A DNA stretch of 64,000 nt from the NCBI GenBank assembly GCA_001767455.1, contig MELC01000071.1, positions 32,555 through 96,554 of the forward strand, written 5' to 3'. Shown here one piece after another: positions 1-6,933 of the stretch. Under the pieces are notes generated by a model. That model did not search any database. It was not told where the DNA came from and worked only from the letters and a program-made list of their open reading frames with translations. The first letter of the stretch is position 1. Each line of letters opens with the position of its first letter. Both the position numbers and the translations under genes were made by a program. The stretch is from Acidobacteria bacterium RIFCSPLOWO2_12_FULL_66_21 (lineage in GTDB: Bacteria; Acidobacteriota; Vicinamibacteria; Vicinamibacterales; 2-12-FULL-66-21).

Positions 1-248
1 GCGCGACTTCGCCCGCCGACGCGCGCACTGGCGCGAATGCGAGCCATGGCCCCGGCGGCGCGCGCAGCACGACGGAGGCGCGCCTTGGCGAGGCCGCTGA
101 CGCCAGTCCCGCTCCGAGTTCGGGCCCTGACACCCGCGAGTCGACCGCCGCGACAGTGAACGAGACGCTTGGCACGCCCGCCGAGCCGCGGGCGGACGAG
201 CCGCTCGCGCCGAAGCCGCACGAGGAGCAGAGCGGCGAAGGCGAATGA
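1..248 (+). CDS. C-terminal end of an unknown protein (partial)
   Basis: An open frame enters from the left edge (reading from base 3) and stops with TGA at 246-248. The visible 81 residues are low-complexity and rich in Ala, Pro, Glu and Thr, like a disordered tail, and no domain can be recognised. The stop overlaps the ATG of the next glycosyltransferase (ATGA), so the two are probably co-transcribed and translationally coupled. By context this may be another surface-polysaccharide gene, but that is inference only. The true start lies outside the window. Confidence 0.55.
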   Translation, partial: ATSPADARTGANASHGPGGARSTTEARLGEAADASPAPSSGPDTRESTAATVNETLGTPAEPRADEPLAPKPHEEQSGEGE

Positions 249-1633
249 AGCTTGCGATCGCCGTCCAGCGATACGGCGCCGAGATCAACGGCGGGGCCGA
301 GCTGCACGCCCGGTACATCGCCGAGCGGCTCGCGCGGCACGCCGAGGTGGAAGTCGTCACGACCTGCGCGCGTGACTACGTGAGCTGGCGCAACGAGTGG
401 CCTGCGGGAGTCGAGTCGATCAACGGCGTGCGGGTGCGCCGCTTTCCCGTCCGGCGCGAGCGCACGCCGGACGATTTCGGCCGCCATTCGCGCCGGGTGT
501 TCGAGTGCCGCCATTCGATCGCCGACGAGATCGCCTGGGTCGACAGCGAGGGGCCGACGAGCCCCGCGCTCGTCGACTACCTCGTTCGCCGCGCACCGGA
601 CGTCGACTTCGTGATCCTGTTCAGCTACCGCTATTACCATGCGTGGCGGGGCGCGCGCGCGGTGAGCCGGAAGGCGGTCCTGGTGCCGACGGCCGAGCGC
701 GACCCGGCGATCGGCTTGTCGATCTTCGGCCCGACCTTTCGGGGCGTACGCGCGGTCATGTACAACTCCCACGAAGAACGCGCGATGATTCACGCGGCCG
801 CCCGGAACGACGACGTCCCCGGCGTCGTTGTCGGCGTCGGCTCCGAGGTGCCCGAGCGGACCGACCCCGAGCGATTCCGGCGGAAGCACGGGGTCCGGCG
901 CCCGTTCGCTGTTTACGTCGGGCGCATCGATGAGAACAAGGGGTGCGGCGAGCTGTTCCGCTACTTCCACCAGTACGCCGCCACCTTCGTGCGTGGTCTC
1001 GACCTCGTGCTCGTCGGCAGCGCGATCATGCCCGTGCCGAAGCACCCGCGCATCCGCCATCTGGGATTCCTCGACGATCGGGACAAGTTCGACGCGATTG
1101 CGGCCGCCGACCTGCTGATCATGCCCTCGTACTTCGAGAGCCTGTCCATGGTGGCGCTCGAGGCGTGGGCGCTGGGACGGCCCGTCCTTGCCAACGGGCG
1201 CTGCGACGTGCTGAAGGGCCAGTGCATCCGCAGCGGCGCCGGGCTCTATTACGAGAGCTACGAGGAGTTCGCCGAGACGCTGTACGCGCTCGAGTCGAAC
1301 GGTCCGCTGCACGCGAGGCTCGGCGCCAACGGACGCGAGTATTTCCGCACGCATTACGCGTGGCCGGTCGTCGAGCGCAAGTACCTCGACGTGCTGCAGC
1401 GCCTCGCGCGCGAAGGCGCCGGCAGGGACATCGAACCGCTGCCGGGCTGGTTCAACCGCCATCGCCGCATACTCGCGCCCGCGCAGGAGGTGCTCGCGGG
1501 AATCCCTGGCGGCGCCGTCAACTCCCAACTCCCAACCTCCCACTCCCAAGGAGATCGAAGCCGTGCGACCGGGATCAACTTGGGAGTTGGGAGTTGGGAA
1601 TTGGGAGTTGATACGAAGAGGACCTGGAAATGA
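245..1633 (+). CDS. GT4-like glycosyltransferase (copy A)
   Basis: Predicted cytosolic GT-B glycosyltransferase transferring a sugar from an activated donor; donor and acceptor cannot be read. The N-terminal Rossmann half begins IAVQRYGAEINGGAE. The C-terminal half has the VGRIDENKG strand-loop and the retaining-GT EX7E motif at residues 298-306 (ESLSMVALE). The protein has 462 aa, but residues from about 427 on come from a CTCCCAA/TTGGGAG repeat hairpin and are not domain-like; the conserved part ends near 420. It overlaps both neighbours by ATGA, so it is in a tightly coupled operon. It is a clear paralogue of the gene at 4258-5526 (shared QRYG-E-GG-E and TTCA-DY blocks). Confidence 0.85.
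   Translation: MKLAIAVQRYGAEINGGAELHARYIAERLARHAEVEVVTTCARDYVSWRNEWPAGVESINGVRVRRFPVRRERTPDDFGRHSRRVFECRHSIADEIAWVDSEGPTSPALVDYLVRRAPDVDFVILFSYRYYHAWRGARAVSRKAVLVPTAERDPAIGLSIFGPTFRGVRAVMYNSHEERAMIHAAARNDDVPGVVVGVGSEVPERTDPERFRRKHGVRRPFAVYVGRIDENKGCGELFRYFHQYAATFVRGLDLVLVGSAIMPVPKHPRIRHLGFLDDRDKFDAIAAADLLIMPSYFESLSMVALEAWALGRPVLANGRCDVLKGQCIRSGAGLYYESYEEFAETLYALESNGPLHARLGANGREYFRTHYAWPVVERKYLDVLQRLAREGAGRDIEPLPGWFNRHRRILAPAQEVLAGIPGGAVNSQLPTSHSQGDRSRATGINLGVGSWELGVDTKRTWK
1519..1610. repeat. Inverted arms of TTGGGAG heptamers
   Basis: Left arm 1519-1550 is built of CTCCCAA-type heptamers, and right arm 1579-1610 of TTGGGAG-type heptamers. The arms are reverse complements at 28 of 32 positions, separated by 28 bases, so a long hairpin can form in DNA or mRNA. 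The array lies inside the 3' end of the first glycosyltransferase gene and just upstream of the next start codon. Confidence 0.85.
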
Positions 1634-2910
1634 CCCCCCGTCCACGTGTACACCAGGTCCTCGCAACGTTAGGGTATGGCGACGCGATCGGCCACGAGGT
1701 GCTCGGGATCCAGCGCGCGCTGCGCCAGGCGGGCTATCAGTCGGAGATCTTCGTAGAGACCGCCGACCCGAGACTCGAAGACCTCACGATCGACTACCGG
1801 GAGATGGTCGGGGCGGTCGGCGCGTCCGACATCCTGATCCATCACTTCTCCATCGGCTCGCGGGCATCGCGCACGGCGTACGCGCTGCCGGGCCGCATGG
1901 TGCTCGTGTACCACAACATCACGCCGCCGGAGTGCTTCATCGGGATCCACACGGATCTCGTCAAGCTGTGCTTCCGGGGCCGCCGGGAGCTGACGGCGTA
2001 CGTCTCGCGCTGCACGCTGGCGCTCGGCGACTCGGAGTACAACCGGAAGGAGCTCGAGTCGCTCGGGTTCGGGCGCACGGGCGTCCTGCCGGTCGTTCCG
2101 GACTTCACGCACCTCCAGGGTCCGCCCGACCGGACGTTCGCCGCCGGGTTCGACGACCAGTGGACCAACGTCATGTTCGTCGGACGGGTGATTCCGAACA
2201 AGAAGTTCGAGCAGATCATCCGGGCCTTTCACGTCTATCGGACCCGGCACAACCCGCGGTCGCGTCTCCTGCTCGTCGGGTCCTACAGCGGGTTCGAGAA
2301 ATACCGCGCGATGCTGCAGGGGCTCGTCGCACGGCTCGGCACGCCGGACGTCCATTTCCTGGGCCATGTCTCGAACGAGGAGCTGACCGCGCTCTACGAC
2401 GTCGCCGACCTGTTTCTATGCGCCAGCGAGCACGAAGGCTTCTGCGTGCCAATCGTCGAGGCGTTCTACACCCGTGTCCCCGTGCTCGCGTATGCGGCGA
2501 CGGCGGTGCCCTCGACGATGGACGGTGGAGGGGTGCTGTACGACACGCAGGACGCCGGGGAGATCGCGCGGCTGATGGACGCCGTCCTGGACGACCCGCG
2601 CATCGAGGAGGCCGTGCTGGCGTCCCAGGATTCCGCGCTGGCGCGGCTCCGCGCCCGCGATTTCGCCGGCACGCTGCGGCGCTTCGTGGAGGACGCCGCG
2701 GCCGCGCCCCCACGCGACGCGCCGGAGGTGCCGTGGGACTTCTGGCCGCAGTTCGACCAGTTCGAGCGTCTGGAGGAGCTGCGCCAGTTCCGGCCGGCGC
2801 TGTACAAGGCCCTGCCGGAGGATCCGGGGCTCGGCGCTGGGCGCTCGGCGCTGGAGCCACGAGCTGCGAGCTGCGAGCCGCGGGCTGCGAGCCGCGACGT
2901 GAAGTCATGA
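1630..2910 (+). CDS. GT4-like glycosyltransferase (copy B)
   Basis: Predicted GT-B glycosyltransferase of 426 aa. Visible are an N-terminal domain with YHNITPP (94-100) and LGDSEYNRKELESLGF (132-147), a linker, then VGRVIPNKKFE (184-194) and the EX7E motif at 269-277 within SEHEGFCVPIVE. ATG 1630 overlaps the previous stop (ATGA), and the stop overlaps the next ATG. The last roughly 20 residues are encoded by GAGCTGC/GAGCCGC heptamers (2854-2898) and are probably disordered. It is a tandem paralogue of the next gene, with near-identical NITP, GDSE-N-ELESLGF and SEHEGFCVP-VEA blocks. Specificity is unknown. Confidence 0.85.
   Translation: MTPRPRVHQVLATLGYGDAIGHEVLGIQRALRQAGYQSEIFVETADPRLEDLTIDYREMVGAVGASDILIHHFSIGSRASRTAYALPGRMVLVYHNITPPECFIGIHTDLVKLCFRGRRELTAYVSRCTLALGDSEYNRKELESLGFGRTGVLPVVPDFTHLQGPPDRTFAAGFDDQWTNVMFVGRVIPNKKFEQIIRAFHVYRTRHNPRSRLLLVGSYSGFEKYRAMLQGLVARLGTPDVHFLGHVSNEELTALYDVADLFLCASEHEGFCVPIVEAFYTRVPVLAYAATAVPSTMDGGGVLYDTQDAGEIARLMDAVLDDPRIEEAVLASQDSALARLRARDFAGTLRRFVEDAAAAPPRDAPEVPWDFWPQFDQFERLEELRQFRPALYKALPEDPGLGAGRSALEPRAASCEPRAASRDVKS
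2854..2898. repeat. GAGCYGC heptamer array at gene end
   Basis: About six degenerate heptamers (gagccac, gagctgc, gagccgc, gggctgc) in tandem, translated in frame as Ala/Ser/Glu/Pro/Arg-rich C-terminal residues of the glycosyltransferase ending at 2910. Confidence 0.8.
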
Positions 2911-3971
2911 TCGTCAATCAGTGGGTTCCAGCGGCGCACCGTGGCGACGCGATTGGCGACAGCGCACGCCGGGTGAGGGATCTGCTGCGGCAGTCGGGGC
3001 ACCAGTCCGACCTGTTCGCGCTGACGATCGACGACGACCTTCGCGGGGACGTGCGGCCGTTCGCCGACCGCGAGGCGCGCGCCGGCGACATCACGATCTT
3101 TCATTTCGCCCTGCCCTCACCGATGACCGGGGCGTTCGCCACGCTTCCGGGCCGGCGCGTGCTCCAGTACCACAACATCACGCCGGCTTCCTTCTTCGCG
3201 CCGTACGACGCGGGATTGTTCCGGCTCGCGGCGCTCGGCCGACGGGAGCTGAAGACGCTCGCCGGCCGCGTCGACCTGGCGCTGGGCGATTCGGAGTTCA
3301 ACCGGCAGGAGCTCGAGTCGCTGGGCTTCACGCCGACCGGCGTCATGCCCATCGCCGTCGATACGGACAGGATCACCACCGCGCCCCGCAGGCCCGCGCT
3401 GGAGGAGATTCTCGGCGACGGGTTGATCAACATTCTGTTTGTGGGGCGAATCGTGCCGAACAAGCGGATCGAAGACCATATCCGTCTCGCCGAGCTGTAC
3501 AAACGCTACGTCGACAGCTACTACCGCTTCATCTTCGTGGGGCGCTACGATGGCCTGCCGCGGTATCACGCGCAGATCAGGGCGCTCATCGCCGAATTCA
3601 AGATGCTGCCCGACCGGTTCTGGTTCACGGGTCCGGTGCCCGGCGAGGACCTGGCGGCGTTCTACCGTTGGGCGGACGTGTACGTGTCGTTGAGCGAGCA
3701 CGAAGGGTTCTGTGTGCCTCTGGTGGAGGCGATGGCGAGCGACGTCCCCGTGCTCGCGTACGCCGCGGGCGCGGTCCCCGAAACGCTCGGAGGCGCCGGC
3801 GTGCTCTTCGCGCCGAAGGACCTCGAGCTCGCGGCCGAGATGCTGGGTACGCTCGTGTACGACCGGCCCGTGCGCGAGCGCGTCCTCGAAGGACAGCGCC
3901 GCCGGCTCGCCGATTTCGCGCCGGCCCGCATCGAGGGCCGGCTGAGGGAGCTCGTGGCCGGCTTGAGTTGA
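2907..3971 (+). CDS. GT4-like glycosyltransferase (copy B')
   Basis: A 354-aa GT-B glycosyltransferase. ATG 2907 is chosen because it overlaps the upstream stop (ATGA) and because homology to copy B begins at once (MIVNQWVPAAHRGDAIGD matches the GYGDAIGHE region). Key blocks are QYHNITPASFF (87-97), LGDSEFNRQELESLGF (126-141), VGRIVPNKRIEDH (179-191) and the EX7E motif at 266-274. Unlike its neighbours it has no repeat-encoded tail. It probably acts in the same surface-glycan pathway as the other three glycosyltransferases. Confidence 0.85.
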   Translation: MIVNQWVPAAHRGDAIGDSARRVRDLLRQSGHQSDLFALTIDDDLRGDVRPFADREARAGDITIFHFALPSPMTGAFATLPGRRVLQYHNITPASFFAPYDAGLFRLAALGRRELKTLAGRVDLALGDSEFNRQELESLGFTPTGVMPIAVDTDRITTAPRRPALEEILGDGLINILFVGRIVPNKRIEDHIRLAELYKRYVDSYYRFIFVGRYDGLPRYHAQIRALIAEFKMLPDRFWFTGPVPGEDLAAFYRWADVYVSLSEHEGFCVPLVEAMASDVPVLAYAAGAVPETLGGAGVLFAPKDLELAAEMLGTLVYDRPVRERVLEGQRRRLADFAPARIEGRLRELVAGLS

Positions 3972-4001
3972 CGGAGGTGACGGAGGCCACGAGGACGATC
4001 A

Positions 4002-4204
4002 CACGGAGGCACGGAGCTCACGGAGACGCACGGAGAAGGACACCGGTTGCGCAGCCGGCCTTCGGCCGGCGGCCGAGGTGATTTGCGCGAAGCGCGGCGC
4101 AACCGGTGTGCACCCGCGCGCACGCCGCTCTCGAGCCGCGAGCTGCGAGCCGCGAAACCCATCTTATGAGCTCCGTGCGTCTCCGTGATCTCCGTGCCTC
4201 CGTG
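4002..4204. repeat. Nested inverted-repeat element (MITE- or REP-like)
   Basis: Outer arms 4002-4035 and 4171-4204 are reverse complements at 33 of 34 positions and are themselves built of CACGGAG-like units. Inside lies a perfect 12-bp pair, CACCGGTTGCGC (4041-4052) with its complement at 4097-4108, and inside that a 7-bp hairpin with a TTC loop (4054-4070). It fills most of the 286-bp gap between two glycosyltransferase genes; I see no gene in it. A GAGCTGC/GAGCCGC heptamer run sits near 4126-4155 between the inner element and the right arm. Confidence 0.8.
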
Positions 4205-4257
4205 TAAACGGTTTTCTCCGCGCACTCCGTCTCCTTCGTGCGCGGACAGAGGTCAAG

Positions 4258-5526
4258 TTGAGGATTGCATTCATCGTCCAGCGGTACGGTACCGAGATCC
4301 TGGGGGGGTCCGAGTACCACTGCCGGCTGATCGCGGAGCGGCTTGCGCCGCGGCACCAGGTCGACGTGCTGACGACCTGCGCGCAGGATTACATCACCTG
4401 GGACAACGAATACACCGAAGGAGCGGACCGCGTGCGCGGCGTCACCGTGCGGCGTTTCGCCAACGCGCGTTCGCGCGACATTCAGGCGTTCAACCGCTAC
4501 TCCGAGTGGATCTTCAACCACGAGCACAGCAAGGACGACGAGCTGGAGTGGCTGCGGCAGCAGGGCCCGTGGTGCCCGTCGCTGCTGGAGTACGTCGAGC
4601 GCAACCACCATCAATACGACGTCCTGATCTTCTTCACGTACCTGTACGCCCCGACCGTGCTCGGCATGGCCATCGCGCCGCACAAGAGCGTGCTCGTGCC
4701 GACGGCCCACGACGAGCCGGCGATCCACCTCGACATCTACAAGGACTTCTTCAGCCTCCCCGCGGCCATCGCGTACAACACCGAGAGCGAGCGGCGGTTC
4801 CTCACGACGCGGTTCTCGATCAGGGCGATCGCCGAGGAGACCGTCGGCTGCGGTGTCGACCTGCCGCAGGCGCAGCCGTACCCGCGCGATCGAGGCGGGG
4901 CATCGGCGGCCGACCGTGGCGACGAGCAGGCCGACGACGAGCAGTCGCCGAGCTTCCGGCCGCACCTGGCCGCGCGGGGCGCGATGTTCCGCAGGCGTCA
5001 TCGGCTGGATGGCCCGTTCGTGCTGTACGGCGGCCGGATCGACCCGGGAAAGGGCTGCGAGGAGCTGATCGAGTACTTCAGCACCTACGTCAAGCACGGG
5101 GGCGACGCGTCGCTCGTGCTGATGGGCGTGAAGCTGATGCCGCTCCCGGAGGATCCCTTCATTCGTTTCGCGGGGCGTCTGTCCGACCAGGAACGGCTCC
5201 AGGCGCTCGAAGCCGCGACGATCGTCGTCGTCCCCTCACCGTACGAGAGCCTGTCGCTGCTGGCCCTGGAATCGTTCGCCGTGGGCACGCCCGTGCTCGC
5301 GAACGCGCGCAGCGAGGTCCTGGTCGAGCACTGCCTCGAGAGCAACGCGGGATTGTTCTACGCGGATCGCGACGAGTTCTCGGAATGCCTTGCGCTGCTC
5401 GTCGCCGACCAGCGGCTGCGCGCCGCGCTTGGCGCGAACGGCCGCGACTACGTCCGACGCAACTATCGGTGGGACGTCATTCTCGCGAAGTACGAGCAGA
5501 TGTTCGCCAGACTCAAGAGCCGGTAG
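4258..5526 (+). CDS. GT4-like glycosyltransferase (copy A')
   Basis: A 422-aa predicted GT-B glycosyltransferase, paralogous to the gene at 245-1633. It starts at TTG 4258 because the conserved strand RIAFIVQRYGTEILGGSE follows directly and no nearby ATG fits. It shows YGGRIDPGKGCEELI and an EX7E motif in PYESLSLLALESF. An acidic, Asp/Glu/Arg-rich insertion (about residues 207-242) absent from copy A separates the two halves. It stands after a 286-bp repeat-filled gap, so it may have its own transcript. A donor sugar cannot be deduced. Confidence 0.83.
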   Translation: MRIAFIVQRYGTEILGGSEYHCRLIAERLAPRHQVDVLTTCAQDYITWDNEYTEGADRVRGVTVRRFANARSRDIQAFNRYSEWIFNHEHSKDDELEWLRQQGPWCPSLLEYVERNHHQYDVLIFFTYLYAPTVLGMAIAPHKSVLVPTAHDEPAIHLDIYKDFFSLPAAIAYNTESERRFLTTRFSIRAIAEETVGCGVDLPQAQPYPRDRGGASAADRGDEQADDEQSPSFRPHLAARGAMFRRRHRLDGPFVLYGGRIDPGKGCEELIEYFSTYVKHGGDASLVLMGVKLMPLPEDPFIRFAGRLSDQERLQALEAATIVVVPSPYESLSLLALESFAVGTPVLANARSEVLVEHCLESNAGLFYADRDEFSECLALLVADQRLRAALGANGRDYVRRNYRWDVILAKYEQMFARLKSR

Positions 5527-5573
5527 ATCGCGACTCGCGGTTCGCGGCTCGCAGATCGCCCGCCTCCACTGAA
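5526..5573. repeat. Short GCTCGCR heptamer array
   Basis: Degenerate units such as actcgcg, gttcgcg and gctcgca follow the glycosyltransferase stop and separate it from the convergent methyltransferase gene. No convincing terminator stem was seen apart from the repeat itself. Confidence 0.6.
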
Positions 5574-5600
5574 GCGGAGCGCTGTCGATATTCAGTCGAT

Positions 5601-6437
5601 TCAGGATTCGTGCATCCAGCGAAGCACGCGCGGGTCGGGCCGCCGGCGCGGGAGCGGCGGCACATACATGGTCGCCATCACCGGGATGACCTCACGGGGA
5701 AGTTTCGCCAGGGTCGTTTCCCGGATGACGGCATCGCAGATCGAGAATTGCGACGCCTTGTAGAGGATGACCGGATGGCGAGCCGGGTAGGACTTGCGGA
5801 GCCTCGAGACGAGCAGCCGGAGGCGCTCGGGGCGGCATGTCATTCCCGGACGCACACTGGGCTCGCCGAGGGCGCCAACCTGCCACAGGATCAGGCTGCT
5901 GCTCGAATCGAACCGGCGCCCGAGCGCCAGGAAATCCGTCGCCTCGAAATGCTGGCATCCGTCGGCCCCCGGATCCACGCCCAGATCCGCGAATAGACAA
6001 TCTTCGGTGGAGACCCCCGGCAGCATGCGCGCGGCATACCCCTCCGTTCGGGCCCGCCGGATGACTTCCTGTCCCGGCCACGCGAACACCCCGGGGTGCC
6101 CGTAGAATGCGGCGCACACGTCCTTCCCCTCGCGTACCGGCCCCAGCATGCGCTCGATCATCTCCTCGTACGTCTGGTGGCGCGGCTTGCCCTCGGCGTA
6201 ACAGTCCTGCAGCGATGTGCCGGTCGGATTCAGCGTCCGGATCCAGTCTTCGGTGATCGCGTTCGTCACCAGATAGAACAGGCGTTCGGCGTGCTGCATG
6301 TGCCACAGCGCCTCGACGGTCGTGTGGACGACCAGGCTGATGCCGGTGCCCACAATGACCAGCGAGCCGCGGGAACGAGCCGGCGGCAGCGCGTTGCACG
6401 CGCCACCGCCGGCACGACTCGAACCCCCGGGTGGCAT
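5601..6437 (-). CDS. Borosin-type peptide backbone alpha-N-methyltransferase
   Basis: Predicted SAM-dependent enzyme of the tetrapyrrole-methylase fold that N-methylates peptide-bond nitrogens, as OphMA (fungal) and SonM (bacterial split borosin) do. The 278-aa protein has a glycine loop VIVGTGI (27-33), Y80-R86-Y90 with the Tyr-x5-Arg-x3-Tyr spacing I recall for the OphMA catalytic residues, FYGHPGVF (111-118), MLPGVSTEDCLFADLG (138-153), FEATDFL (164-170) and LILWQVG (182-188). These last blocks are borosin hallmarks not expected in cobalamin-pathway methylases. The first roughly 24 residues are poorly conserved in look; a later start is possible. ATG 6437 shares one base with the stop of the upstream precursor-like gene (TGATG), implying translational coupling. 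No precursor is fused to it, so it is of the split type. Confidence 0.85.
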   Translation of the reverse strand: MPPGGSSRAGGGACNALPPARSRGSLVIVGTGISLVVHTTVEALWHMQHAERLFYLVTNAITEDWIRTLNPTGTSLQDCYAEGKPRHQTYEEMIERMLGPVREGKDVCAAFYGHPGVFAWPGQEVIRRARTEGYAARMLPGVSTEDCLFADLGVDPGADGCQHFEATDFLALGRRFDSSSSLILWQVGALGEPSVRPGMTCRPERLRLLVSRLRKSYPARHPVILYKASQFSICDAVIRETTLAKLPREVIPVMATMYVPPLPRRRPDPRVLRWMHES

Positions 6438-6880
6438 CAGCGCCGGCGTCCCGTCCCTTTGCGTGTGGATTTGCGGGCGGTCTTGCGGGCACCCCGCTTC
6501 GCGACGGCGGGTCGCTTCGCGCTCCCCTTCTTTGCAGGAGCCTTCTTTGCAGGGGCCTTCTTTGCAGGGGCCTTCTTTGCAGGGGCTTTCTTCGCCGGCG
6601 TGCGCTTCGCGGGCGGCCTCGTCGCAGGTTTCCGCGGTTTCCCCGGTGTCGCCGGTTTGGCCGGTGGCTTCTCGAAGAACAGCTCCAGGGACAGCGGGTC
6701 GTTCAACGGCATCCCGGCGGCCTCCCGAAGCACGTCTGGATCGCGCCGAAGAATGATGTCCCTTTCCTCGGGCGACAGATCCGTTTGGGCCAGCTCCGAG
6801 TGCGGATCCGCCGAGAATCGCTTGGCACGCTCGAGGTCCGTGGCCATGCCGAGTACGAACTGACGCAGGCGCTCACTCAT
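6437..6880 (-). CDS. Putative split-borosin precursor with histone-H1-like tail
   Basis: A 147-aa protein. Residues 1-58 are a small predicted helical domain (LRQFVLGMATDLERAKRFSA, then LSPEERDIILRRDPDVLRE) resembling the LigA-like borosin-binding domain of SonA-type precursors: a Leu-rich first helix, a D-P turn, L(S/T)-EE and a final helix. Residues 59-71 include a hydrophobic SLELFFEK stretch. Residues 72-147 are Lys/Ala/Pro/Arg-rich with AKKAP repeats, like histone H1 or AlgP tails. ATG 6880 is preceded by AGGAGAG, while a frame extension upstream lacks support. It overlaps the methyltransferase start by one base. Which residues form the methylated core is unknown: SLELFF is hydrophobic as known cores are, whereas the AKKAP tail would be novel. 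It could instead be a nucleoid protein. Confidence 0.72.
   Translation of the reverse strand: MSERLRQFVLGMATDLERAKRFSADPHSELAQTDLSPEERDIILRRDPDVLREAAGMPLNDPLSLELFFEKPPAKPATPGKPRKPATRPPAKRTPAKKAPAKKAPAKKAPAKKAPAKKGSAKRPAVAKRGARKTARKSTRKGTGRRR
6526..6600. repeat. 15-bp minisatellite coding AKKAP repeats
   Basis: Five tandem 15-bp units (6526-6540, 6541-6555, 6556-6570, 6571-6585 and a diverged 6586-6600) of the form CCTTCTTTGCAGGGG on the plus strand. Read on the minus strand they encode the AKKAP pentapeptide repeats of the precursor-like protein. Near-identity of the middle units suggests recent slippage and a variable copy number. Confidence 0.9.
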
Positions 6881-6933
6881 CGTCTCTCCTTGGCGACATC
6901 GCAGTCGCCGAACGCCGGAATCCGGCGCCCAGT

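Noticed and set aside
6437-6880. Simple histone-H1-like nucleoid protein
   Set aside because: The tail fits, but the N-terminal domain and one-base coupling to a borosin-type methyltransferase favour a precursor; kept as an alternative in the feature.
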